This document shows, in pieces, positions 8,970 to 15,824 of a stretch of 34,207 nucleotides of DNA. The stretch comes from an uncultured Bacteroidales bacterium (GTDB taxonomy: Bacteria; Bacteroidota; Bacteroidia; Bacteroidales; UBA932). Positions within the stretch are counted from its first letter, which is position 1; every line of letters starts with the position of its first letter. The translations under genes and the position numbers were made by a program. The stretch spans positions 1 through 34,207 of the forward strand of contig CAMKSQ010000016.1 in the NCBI GenBank assembly GCA_946415475.1, given 5' to 3'. The notes beneath the pieces are model-generated. The model had not been told where the DNA came from. It saw only the letters and a program-made list of their open reading frames with translations, and did not search any database.

Positions 8970-10171
8970 TTCCAGACAGCAAAGTGGCCCGGGCAAACGC
9001 CCGCCGTCACGCGCCAGACCTTGTCTTGCGCGTCGTAGAGCCGATAGCAGGACACGGTACCGGGATTAAAGTAGTCGCCGGCGTCGCCCACCAGCAGCGT
9101 GCGAATCTCCATGTCGTCCTCCAGTACGGCCATTCCGTAAGGCACACCGCCCAAATCCACAGGATACAAATTCAACTTGTTCTTTACGGCATTGTAGGAC
9201 CACAACGTGTACACATGCTTCTCATTAAAGGCAAATTCGTTTTCCGTGCCAATACAATAGACCTCCTCTCCCAGTGCAAAGGAGCAGCTCACATGCGTGT
9301 GCTTGAGGAAATCGCGCTCAACGCGCGTCACCTGGTCCGGAGCATTGGCCGGGAACACGTACAAACCGGAATGCACATCAAAATAGTTGCCCAGCGTGGT
9401 CACAAAAATGTGCCCTTTACCATCCGCATACACGTTTTTCAGGTTCACCTGTACTTCCACGGTCTGGGTCACGGCAAAGGTTTTGGTGTCGATGACACTC
9501 ACCGTATTGTCGTACGCGTACAAGGGCGGCAGCTGGCTGGAAATGCCGCCGGAATTGGCCACATACAGCTTTCCGCCGTAATAGGCGATGCCTTCCGGCT
9601 GATAGCCCACTTCCACGGAGCCGGCGAGCTTTTTGGTGCTCAGGTCTACGCGATACACGCAGCCCTTGGGGTTGGCGGAATCGGTGACGGTATAGTCGGG
9701 GCCATAGGTAGCAAAAGCGCCCGCCCAGGAGGTTACGTAGGCGTATTTGTCGTCAAAGGCCACATTGCGCGGGGTGGGGATTTCAACGACGGCGATTTCC
9801 GTCTCATCGGCCGCAGAAACCACCTCCACCAGGCCGGAGTTGTTGATGACCATCCACACTTCGTCGCCATGGATGGCTATGTCGTTGCCCACATCGCCCA
9901 GGCCGGCGGCAGCGGAAGGGTTCATTTTCTTGAACGCTCCGGTAATGTACTGACCGTCGCTCCGGCGAAGAAAGTCCAGCGTGGCGTTGTTGGCGCCCAT
10001 CTGTCCCTCGTTAAGCACGAAAACCTTTTTTATATCGGCAGGAAACTCCTTTACCGAGACTTCTTCTCCCTTCAGGGAGGCATCCTTGGCCGGGGGTTCC
10101 GGCACAGGGTTTTTCTGGCAGGCTACAGCAGCGAGCACGCCAAAAGTGAAAAGCATCAGGGCTTTTTTCAT
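8966..10171 (-). CDS. btuG: Surface vitamin B12-binding lipoprotein BtuG
   Basis: This 401-residue lipoprotein (signal peptide MKKALMLFTFGVLAAVAC, lipidated Cys18) has a seven-bladed YncE-like beta-propeller pattern: repeated blade motifs such as DIAIHGDEVWMVINNSG, YAYVTSWAG, GIAYYGGKLYVANSGG and GHIFVTTLG, and the end CPGHFAVWK. BtuG of gut Bacteroides is a surface lipoprotein that binds B12 very tightly and hands it to BtuB. Position between the B12 riboswitch and btuB makes this assignment strong. Its last bases overlap btuB. Expression should be shut off when B12 is abundant, through the riboswitch in the leader. Confidence 0.92.
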   Translation of the reverse strand: MKKALMLFTFGVLAAVACQKNPVPEPPAKDASLKGEEVSVKEFPADIKKVFVLNEGQMGANNATLDFLRRSDGQYITGAFKKMNPSAAAGLGDVGNDIAIHGDEVWMVINNSGLVEVVSAADETEIAVVEIPTPRNVAFDDKYAYVTSWAGAFATYGPDYTVTDSANPKGCVYRVDLSTKKLAGSVEVGYQPEGIAYYGGKLYVANSGGISSQLPPLYAYDNTVSVIDTKTFAVTQTVEVQVNLKNVYADGKGHIFVTTLGNYFDVHSGLYVFPANAPDQVTRVERDFLKHTHVSCSFALGEEVYCIGTENEFAFNEKHVYTLWSYNAVKNKLNLYPVDLGGVPYGMAVLEDDMEIRTLLVGDAGDYFNPGTVSCYRLYDAQDKVWRVTAGVCPGHFAVWK

Positions 10172-10228
10172 GGATATAAGATATTTACGTTAACGCACCG
10201 GCTTGTCCCCGAGCCCGGATACTCAACT

Positions 10229-10391
10229 GGATGCAGGCAGGTCTTCTGACTTCTCCCGGCCCCGGCCTTCTCGGGGTTGCCCCCAATGGCAATGCATGCG
10301 GAGCCGTTCCGGATAACACAGCTGCGGGCACAGTTCCGGTTTCTCACCGGCTTCCCTTTTGAGCCTCCGTGGAGGCACCTGCATCTGGGTA
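10229..10391 (-). promoter_or_regulatory. Cobalamin riboswitch
   Basis: Read on the minus strand the leader carries the conserved cobalamin aptamer blocks in order: GGTGCC near the 5' end, AAAAGGGAAGCCGGTGAGAA, CCGGAACTGTGCCCGCA, and finally the B12-box-type GAAGTCAGAAGACCTGCC at about 10237-10254. It lies between its promoter (10392-10399) and btuG, so binding of adenosyl- or other cobalamin should lower btuG-btuB expression. About 60 bp separate the aptamer from the btuG start, which leaves room for an expression platform acting on translation or termination; no strong terminator hairpin is visible there. Confidence 0.95.
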
Positions 10392-10399
10392 CAAAGATA
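10392..10399 (-). promoter_or_regulatory. -7 promoter box for btuG-btuB
   Basis: On the minus strand TATCTTTG matches TAnnTTTG. The transcript would start a few bases on, at the 5' edge of the riboswitch. Confidence 0.65.
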
Positions 10400-10447
10400 C
10401 GAAAAAAGAAGCATGCGCGTAACTTCGCTCCACCATTATCGCACCAG

Positions 10448-10556
10448 CGTGACAGCCAAGTTGTTGTTCCTCTGCAAGTTATAAGATAATCCTCGTTCAA
10501 AATTTGAACGAGGATTTATCTAGAAGTGACTGTAAAACAGGGAGTTAGCAATCACG
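10448..10556. repeat. 109-bp palindromic element, copy 2
   Basis: The termini are CGTGACAGCC and GCAATCACG. The central stem ATCCTCGTTC/GAACGAGGAT and loop AAAATTT are the same as in copy 1. The arms outside the core are the most diverged of the set, with a one-base insertion in the right flank of the core. It starts 3 bp downstream of the ohrR stop codon and ends upstream of the btuG promoter, so it separates two units transcribed in the same direction. Confidence 0.88.
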
Positions 10557-10558
10557 CT

Positions 10559-10999
<441 letters not shown>

Positions 11000-11004
11000 G
11001 GTTC

Positions 11005-11628
11005 TTAGAGCGCTGCTTCGATGTCTTTTTCAAAGTCCTTGGGGTCTGCCACGGGAGCGAAACGCTTTACCGTAACACCGTCGCGGGACACCAGGAACTT
11101 GGTGAAGTTCCACAGGATGTCGCTGTCCTTTTCCACGCTCTTGCTCAGCGTCTTGAGCAGCTTGTGGGTGGCTTTTGCCTTGAGGCCGTTGTACTCCTCG
11201 GTGGGGGCCTGGGCCTTCAGGAACTCGAAGATGGGCTCTGCGTTGGCGCCGTTCACATCGGTCTTGGCCATGAGGGGGAAGGTGACGCCATGGTTCAGGC
11301 GGCAGAATTCCTCGATTTGCTCATTGGAGCCGGGCTCCTGGCCGGCGAACTGGTCGCAGGGGAAGCCAATCACCACCAGGCCTTTGTCCTTATACTTCTG
11401 GTAAAGGGCCTCCAGGCCGTCGTACTGCGGGGTGAAACCACATTTGGAAGCGGTGTTCACAATCAGGAGCACCTTGCCTTCGTAATCCTTGAAATCTACT
11501 TCTTTACCCTTGTTGTTCAGGGTTTTGAAATCGTAAATCGTTGCCATATTCTGCTTGTTTTGGGCGGCGGCTCCCAGGCTCAGAAGCCCAAGTAGCGCCG
11601 CGAGTATAACCTTTCGTTCACGATGCAA
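11005..11628 (-). CDS. Glutathione peroxidase-family thiol peroxidase
   Basis: The product reduces hydrogen or organic peroxides. Visible family features are NTASKCGFTPQY with the peroxidatic Cys63, GFPCDQFAGQEPG with Cys91 and the catalytic Gln97, and WNFTKFLV with the Trp and Asn of the catalytic tetrad. In Bacteroidota such Cys-type enzymes usually use thioredoxin rather than glutathione (family knowledge). The start is uncertain. The frame runs up to TTG 11628 and encodes a good signal peptide (VILAALLGLLSLGAAAQ), which would place the enzyme in the periplasm. That TTG lies inside the -7 box, and the only in-frame ATG is 11547, which would give a cytoplasmic protein starting MATIYDF. It forms an operon with ohrR. 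Confidence 0.9.
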   Translation of the reverse strand: MHRERKVILAALLGLLSLGAAAQNKQNMATIYDFKTLNNKGKEVDFKDYEGKVLLIVNTASKCGFTPQYDGLEALYQKYKDKGLVVIGFPCDQFAGQEPGSNEQIEEFCRLNHGVTFPLMAKTDVNGANAEPIFEFLKAQAPTEEYNGLKAKATHKLLKTLSKSVEKDSDILWNFTKFLVSRDGVTVKRFAPVADPKDFEKDIEAAL

Positions 11629-11633
11629 AGATA
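11626..11633 (-). promoter_or_regulatory. -7 promoter box for gpx-ohrR
   Basis: Minus-strand TATCTTTG, a full match to TAnnTTTG. The presumed transcript start is near 11620, which is why the gene start upstream of it is doubtful. The palindrome at 11648-11663 covers the -33 region. Confidence 0.65.
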
Positions 11634-11647
11634 CAACAAAAACTTTT

Positions 11648-11663
11648 ATATCGCAAGCGATAT
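11648..11663. promoter_or_regulatory. Candidate OhrR operator
   Basis: ATATCGC-AA-GCGATAT is a perfect 16-bp palindrome ending 14 bp upstream of the -7 box, over the -33 region of the gpx-ohrR promoter. A repressor bound here would block polymerase. Assignment to OhrR rests on position and symmetry only. Confidence 0.5.
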
Positions 11664-11694
11664 TTTAATTTTTTTGCGTTTTTTTCGCTTTTGT

Positions 11695-11803
11695 CGTGAC
11701 AGCTAATTGCTTGATTATTAGCAATATACCGTATAATCCTCGTTCAAAAATCGAACGAGGATTATTATACAAAGCCATGATTATCAGGCGATTAGCTGCC
11801 ACG
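11695..11803. repeat. 109-bp palindromic element, copy 3
   Basis: The termini are CGTGACAGCTAATTGC and GCGATTAGCTGCCACG; the two arms pair over most of the first 27 bp. The stem ATCCTCGTTC/GAACGAGGAT encloses loop AAAAATC, the reverse complement of the loop in copy 4. It lies between the gpx promoter and the terminator of the EF-G2-like gene. Confidence 0.9.
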
Positions 11804-11833
11804 ACACAAAAAAGAAGGCGGGGTGAGAAGACG

Positions 11834-11872
11834 CAAAAAAAGGAGGGCAACCTGCAAAGGCACCCTCCTTTT
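11834..11872 (-). terminator. Rho-independent terminator of the EF-G2-like gene
   Basis: On the minus strand, just after the stop at 11888, AAAAGGAGGG pairs with CCCTCCTTTT across a loop of about 15 bases and is followed by a T run (TTTTTTT). This is a typical intrinsic terminator. Confidence 0.8.
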
Positions 11873-11887
11873 GGGAAAAACCGGGAA

Positions 11888-14026
11888 CTAGTCCTCTTCC
11901 TGCTCCTGGGCAGCGTATTCTGCCAGCAGCTTGGTCTGGACGTCGGCCGGAACCTGTACGTACTCCGCGAACTTCATCTGGAAGGTAGCGGAACCACCGG
12001 TGAGGGAGCTCAGGACGGTGGAGTAGCGGTACAGCTCTGCGAGCGGAACGCGGGCGTGGAGCACGGTGAAGCCTTTCTCCATATCCTGGTTCATGATCAT
12101 GCCGCGACGGGTGTTGAGGTCGCTCATGCAAGGGCCTACATACTCGTTCGGAGTGAAGATGTCCACATTGTAGATGGGTTCCAGGATCTTGGGACCGGCA
12201 TTGCGGAAGGCCTCCTTGAAGGCGTTACGACCGGCAATGATGAAGGCGATTTCCTTGGAGTCTACCGGGTGCATCTTACCGTCATATACGTACACGCGGA
12301 TGTCACGTGCGTAGGAACCGGTAAGCGGGCCTTCTTCCATCTTGCTCTTGATACCCTTCAGGATAGCGGGCATGAAGGACAGGTCGATGGAGCCACCCAC
12401 AACGCAGTTGTAGAATTCCAGCTTGCCACCCCACTCCAGGTCGGTGATGTCCTGGCTCTTGAAGTTGAACACCACATCCTTGCCGTCGATCTTGAAGTTC
12501 TTGGGAGCTTCCTGACCCTCTACGTACGGGCAAACGAGCAGATGTACCTCACCGAACTGACCGGCACCGCCGGACTGTTTCTTGTGACGATACTGGGCCG
12601 TTGCAATTTTGGTGATGGTCTCACGGTACGGCACCTTGGGAGCGTAGAGCTCGATGTTCTGCTTGAACTCGTTGGTCACTCTCCACTTCACGTAGTTGAT
12701 GTGCTGCTCGCCCATACCGGAAAGGATGGTCTGGCGCAGTTCCTTGGAGTATTCCACGGTGATGGTGGGATCCTGGGAAGCGATCTTGTTGAGGGCGTCG
12801 CCCACCTTGGCCTCGTCGTTCTTGTCCACGGCCTTGACGGCGCAGCGGTACTTGGCATCCGGGAACACCATGTGCTTGATGGCCTCTACGCCACTCTGAG
12901 CCAGGGTAACGTCCGTCTTACCAGCTTTGAGCTTCATGACGCAACCAATGTCACCGGCGGAAATCTGGGACACTTTCTCCTTCTTGGAGCCAGCCACGGC
13001 GTAAATGGCGCTGAGGCGCTCACCGTTGCCGGTTTCCGGGTTCACAAGGTCTGCACCCTCGTTGAGGGTACCGCTCATCACCTTGAAGTAGGAAACTTCA
13101 CCGAGGTGCTGCTCGACAGACGTCTTGAAGATGAACAGGGCCACGGGGCCGGCAGGATCGCACTTGATGGTGCCGCCGTCCACGGTGGGTTCTTCCTTGC
13201 CGAAAGGAGAAGGAACCACGTTCACGGTGAATTCCATGAGGCGCTTTACGCCGGCGTCTTCCTTGGCAGCCACGCAGAACACGGGGATGGTTTCACCCTT
13301 CTGCAGGCCCAGGCGCAGACCTTCGCGGATTTCGTCCGTGGTGAGTTCCATGGTCTCGAAGAACTTCTCCATGAGTTCGTCGGAACCCTCGGCAGCCTTC
13401 TCCATGAGTTCGGCGCGGAGTTCCTCGGCCTCGTCCGCATAGGCGGCGGGGATGTCCAGTTCCTCGTTCTTCTTGTTGTAATATTTCATGGTGATGACAT
13501 CCACGAAGCCTTCCAGGCCGGCACCGGGGTTCACCGGGAACTGGCACAGGGCGGCCTTTTTGCCGAACTCCTCATGGATGGCATTGCGAACGCCTTCCCA
13601 GTTGGCTTTGTCGTGGTCCAGCTGGTTCACGGCAATTACCATAGGAATGCCGTACTGGTCTGCGTAGCGGGCATACAGGGAGGTACCTACCTCGATGCCG
13701 GCCGTGCCGTTCATGACCATGATAGCCGCATCCACCACCTTAAAGGCAGCCAGGGCGCCACCGGAGAAATCGTCGGAACCGGGAGCGTCGATGAAGTTGA
13801 TCTTGCAGCCGTTGAACTCTGCGTACAGCGGAGTGGCGTTGATGGACTTCTGGTTGGTCTGCTCGAACTCGGTGTTGTCCGACACAGTGTTTTTGTCTTC
13901 CACGGTGCCGCGACGGTCGATGACCTTTCCTTCAAACAGCATAGCCTCCGACAGGGTGGTTTTACCGCTGCGGGGAGCGCCGATAAGGACGATGTTGCGG
14001 ATGTTTTTTGTTGTGTAAGTTTTCAT
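11888..14026 (-). CDS. EF-G2-type elongation factor G paralogue
   Basis: This 712-residue protein has the EF-G layout: G domain 1-~280, domain II from ~300 (GPVALFIFKTSVEQHLGEVSYFKV), domains III-V with the domain IV stretch YRHKKQSGGAGQFGEVHL. The G motifs differ from housekeeping EF-G. G1 is GAPRSGKTT (16-24) and the switch I RGITI block is replaced (NQKSINATP, 58-66). G3 is DAPGSDDF (80-87) with Ser84 where EF-G has the catalytic His of DTPGH, and G4 is NQLD (134-137). This pattern matches the Bacteroides EF-G2 paralogue, reported to support translocation without GTP hydrolysis and to help survival during nutrient limitation. The product therefore most likely acts on the ribosome under starvation. 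It stands alone, with its own promoter and terminator. Confidence 0.88.
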   Translation of the reverse strand: MKTYTTKNIRNIVLIGAPRSGKTTLSEAMLFEGKVIDRRGTVEDKNTVSDNTEFEQTNQKSINATPLYAEFNGCKINFIDAPGSDDFSGGALAAFKVVDAAIMVMNGTAGIEVGTSLYARYADQYGIPMVIAVNQLDHDKANWEGVRNAIHEEFGKKAALCQFPVNPGAGLEGFVDVITMKYYNKKNEELDIPAAYADEAEELRAELMEKAAEGSDELMEKFFETMELTTDEIREGLRLGLQKGETIPVFCVAAKEDAGVKRLMEFTVNVVPSPFGKEEPTVDGGTIKCDPAGPVALFIFKTSVEQHLGEVSYFKVMSGTLNEGADLVNPETGNGERLSAIYAVAGSKKEKVSQISAGDIGCVMKLKAGKTDVTLAQSGVEAIKHMVFPDAKYRCAVKAVDKNDEAKVGDALNKIASQDPTITVEYSKELRQTILSGMGEQHINYVKWRVTNEFKQNIELYAPKVPYRETITKIATAQYRHKKQSGGAGQFGEVHLLVCPYVEGQEAPKNFKIDGKDVVFNFKSQDITDLEWGGKLEFYNCVVGGSIDLSFMPAILKGIKSKMEEGPLTGSYARDIRVYVYDGKMHPVDSKEIAFIIAGRNAFKEAFRNAGPKILEPIYNVDIFTPNEYVGPCMSDLNTRRGMIMNQDMEKGFTVLHARVPLAELYRYSTVLSSLTGGSATFQMKFAEYVQVPADVQTKLLAEYAAQEQEED

Positions 14027-14065
14027 TGGTGTTATTAAATTGTTTCAATTATCAAACGCAGTCTG

Positions 14066-14073
14066 CAAATATA
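14066..14073 (-). promoter_or_regulatory. Promoter of the EF-G2-like gene
   Basis: Minus-strand TATATTTG with a TTG (14093-14095) 19 bp upstream fits the Bacteroidota -7/-33 pair. It leaves a leader of about 35 bases before the ATG at 14026. Confidence 0.65.
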
Positions 14074-14098
14074 GGGATTTTAGCCTAAAAAGCAATAG

Positions 14099-14902
14099 CT
14101 ATCGCTTGGAAATGCGCCAAATGAGCCAGGCCGATACCAGCAGCCCCACCGCCACAGCCACCACGGAAGCCTCTGCGCCAAAGGCACCGCCGGTGATCCA
14201 GTCGCTCCCCTGCACCTGTGCATGGAGCAAAGTCTCGCCCGCATCCTGGCCGGATACCGCGAAGCCAAAGATATTGCCCTGGGAGAAATTCCAGGCCCAA
14301 TGGATGCCGACCGGGAACCACAGCGTGCCGGACCATTTGTACGCAGCACCCAGCAGCAGCCCCGCCTCGATGGCAATGGCGATGCCGGCCCAAAGGCTCC
14401 CGCCGGGATTGGTCCAGTGCAGGAGTCCGAAAAGCAGGGCCGATATGCCCAGCGCCCACGGGAAGCCCCATTTTTCGTCGATCCAGCGGAACAGCACGCC
14501 CCGGAAGACAATCTCCTCCCCCACGGCCACCACGGCAAAATAGCAGAAGGCCCAGATCAGTTCCCCGGCCGGAGCCCCGACGCTGGCAACCTTGTAGCCG
14601 CCAAGCAGCGCCATGATGCCCGTAACGACGCAAAAATACCCCAACCCCACGGCCAGACCTTTCCCGGTGTCTGCGGGGAGTCGGTCCATGGGCAAATCGT
14701 GCGCATTCTCATTTTCGAACAGGCGCACGAAACGGGAATAGACCAGAACCATGACGGCACTGACCGCCAGGCATATCCCGGCGTTCCACCAGCCATGGGG
14801 CACTAAATCCACCATGCCGGCAAATCCATACATGAGCAACGACAGGAAGAGGGCCAGCACCAGCAGCCCCAACCATTTCCAAAAAGACATTTCCTTAATC
14901 AT
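14099..14902 (-). CDS. CPBP-family intramembrane metalloprotease
   Basis: The product is about 267 residues with six to eight membrane segments. It carries the three motifs of the CAAX protease/bacteriocin-processing (CPBP, Abi) family: EEIVFRG (the EExxxR glutamates), FGLLHW (FxxxH) and GIHWAWNF (HxxxN). These glutamates and histidines form the active site inside the membrane. In bacteria such enzymes process peptides or prenylated-type proteins or act in self-immunity; the substrate here is unknown. I chose ATG 14902, which lies 5 bp after a minus-strand -7 box; an ATG at 14890 is a possible alternative. It is divergent from rnhB, sharing a 38-bp intergenic region. Confidence 0.85.
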   Translation of the reverse strand: MIKEMSFWKWLGLLVLALFLSLLMYGFAGMVDLVPHGWWNAGICLAVSAVMVLVYSRFVRLFENENAHDLPMDRLPADTGKGLAVGLGYFCVVTGIMALLGGYKVASVGAPAGELIWAFCYFAVVAVGEEIVFRGVLFRWIDEKWGFPWALGISALLFGLLHWTNPGGSLWAGIAIAIEAGLLLGAAYKWSGTLWFPVGIHWAWNFSQGNIFGFAVSGQDAGETLLHAQVQGSDWITGGAFGAEASVVAVAVGLLVSAWLIWRISKR

Positions 14903-14907
14903 GGACG

Positions 14908-14915
14908 CAAAAATA
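14908..14915 (-). promoter_or_regulatory. -7 promoter box for the CPBP gene
   Basis: Minus-strand TATTTTTG matches TAnnTTTG and is only 5 bp from the ATG at 14902, so the mRNA would be leaderless or nearly so unless ATG 14890 is used. Confidence 0.5.
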
Positions 14916-14927
14916 GTGAAAATTGAG

Positions 14928-14935
14928 TATTTTTG
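14928..14935 (+). promoter_or_regulatory. -7 promoter box for rnhB
   Basis: TATTTTTG is 5 bp before the ATG at 14941. The two divergent boxes are 12 bp apart, so the promoters overlap and should compete for polymerase. Confidence 0.5.
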
Positions 14936-14940
14936 TGCCG

Positions 14941-15555
14941 ATGAAACCGAATTTGAAGGCATATTGCGAGGCCGGAAGGCTGGAAGCCGGCTGCGACGAG
15001 GCCGGGCGCGGGCCGCTGGCCGGGCCGGTGTACTGCGCCGCCGTCATCCTGCCGCCGGACTTCTTCCATCCCCTCCTGAACGACTCCAAGCAGATGAGCG
15101 AAAAGGCCCGCGAGACGCTGCGGCCCATCATCGAACGGGAAGCCGTCGCCTGGGCGGTAGAGGCGGTATCGGCCCAAGAGATAGACCAGCTCAACATCCT
15201 GTGGGCGTCCGTGACGGGGATGCAACGGGCGGTGCTGCGGCTGGAGCCCAAGCCGGATTTCCTGCTGGTGGACGGCAACAAATTCCGTCCCTTCGGCCCG
15301 TATGGCTTCAACGATTTTCAAACAGTAGTGCACGGGGACGCCACCTACGCCAGCATCGCGGCGGCATCGGTCCTTGCCAAGACCTATCGGGACGATTGCA
15401 TGCGGGAACTGGCCCGCGAATACCCCCAGTACGGCTGGGACCGCAACATGGGCTACCCCACCGCGGAGCACATCGCCGCCATCCGCACCCACGGCTATAC
15501 TCCCTGGCATCGGAAATCCTTCCATGTGAAGGAATTGGAACCCTCGCTGTTTTAG
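14941..15555 (+). CDS. rnhB: Ribonuclease HII
   Basis: This 204-residue enzyme cuts the RNA strand of RNA-DNA hybrids and removes single ribonucleotides from DNA in the cytoplasm. Visible type 2 RNase H motifs are AGCDEAGRGPLAGPV (Asp19 and Glu20 of the active site), NDSKQMSEKAR, LLVDGNKF (third acidic residue), GDATYASIAAASVLAKTYRD (fourth acidic residue region) and GYPTAEHIAAI with TPWHRKSF near the end. The length is normal for the family. ATG 14941 is chosen; an earlier in-frame TTG (14923) lies upstream of the promoter box and would place the box inside the gene. Confidence 0.95.
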   Translation: MKPNLKAYCEAGRLEAGCDEAGRGPLAGPVYCAAVILPPDFFHPLLNDSKQMSEKARETLRPIIEREAVAWAVEAVSAQEIDQLNILWASVTGMQRAVLRLEPKPDFLLVDGNKFRPFGPYGFNDFQTVVHGDATYASIAAASVLAKTYRDDCMRELAREYPQYGWDRNMGYPTAEHIAAIRTHGYTPWHRKSFHVKELEPSLF

Positions 15556-15561
15556 TCGTTT

Positions 15562-15581
15562 AGTAAATGTTAAAAAATAAC
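15562..15581 (+). repeat. 20-bp inverted repeat, left copy
   Basis: AGTAAATGTTAAAAAATAAC occurs here and again, exactly and in opposite orientation, at 23308-23327. The pair brackets the fimbrillin island. The two ends are 7.7 kb apart. Confidence 0.8.
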
Positions 15582-15632
15582 GAGCAAACCGCCGTTGAGC
15601 TAAGTCACTGAAACACAGCGTATTACGCAAAA

Positions 15633-15824
15633 ACCGCAATATTATTTCGGCTGGAGGCTGCGGCGGTAGTCGCTGGGGGACTGGGATATGAATCTGCTGC
15701 TGGAGGCCTCGGAGGAGTACATGATTGGCCGTGAAGAAGCCAGCCGGATTATCCAGTCCTTATGGCCAACCGTCTTGGCATCTCCAAACGCGAGATAGAC
15801 AGGCAAGTGCCTTATTTAATGTAA
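15633..15824 (+). pseudogene. Possible hipA C-terminal remnant (island left flank)
   Basis: The frame from 15670 reads SLGDWDMNLLLEASEEYMI and continues GREEASRII; a second frame then reads MANRLGISKREIDRQVPYLM to a TAA at 15822-15824. Together these resemble the end of HipA-type kinases (an LALEVAEYF-like helix, then an xxLGISxxEI tail), broken by a frameshift near 15755 and by an upstream stop (15667-15669). Part of it (15633-15752) is duplicated at 23175-23245. The last 13 bp overlap the 3' end of the gene on the other strand. The HipA likeness comes from pattern recognition, not a search. Confidence 0.4.

Noticed and set aside
11696..14038. Long open frame (780 residues) on the plus strand
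   Set aside because: It is antisense to the well-supported EF-G2-like gene, starts inside the 109-bp repeat and shows no domain.
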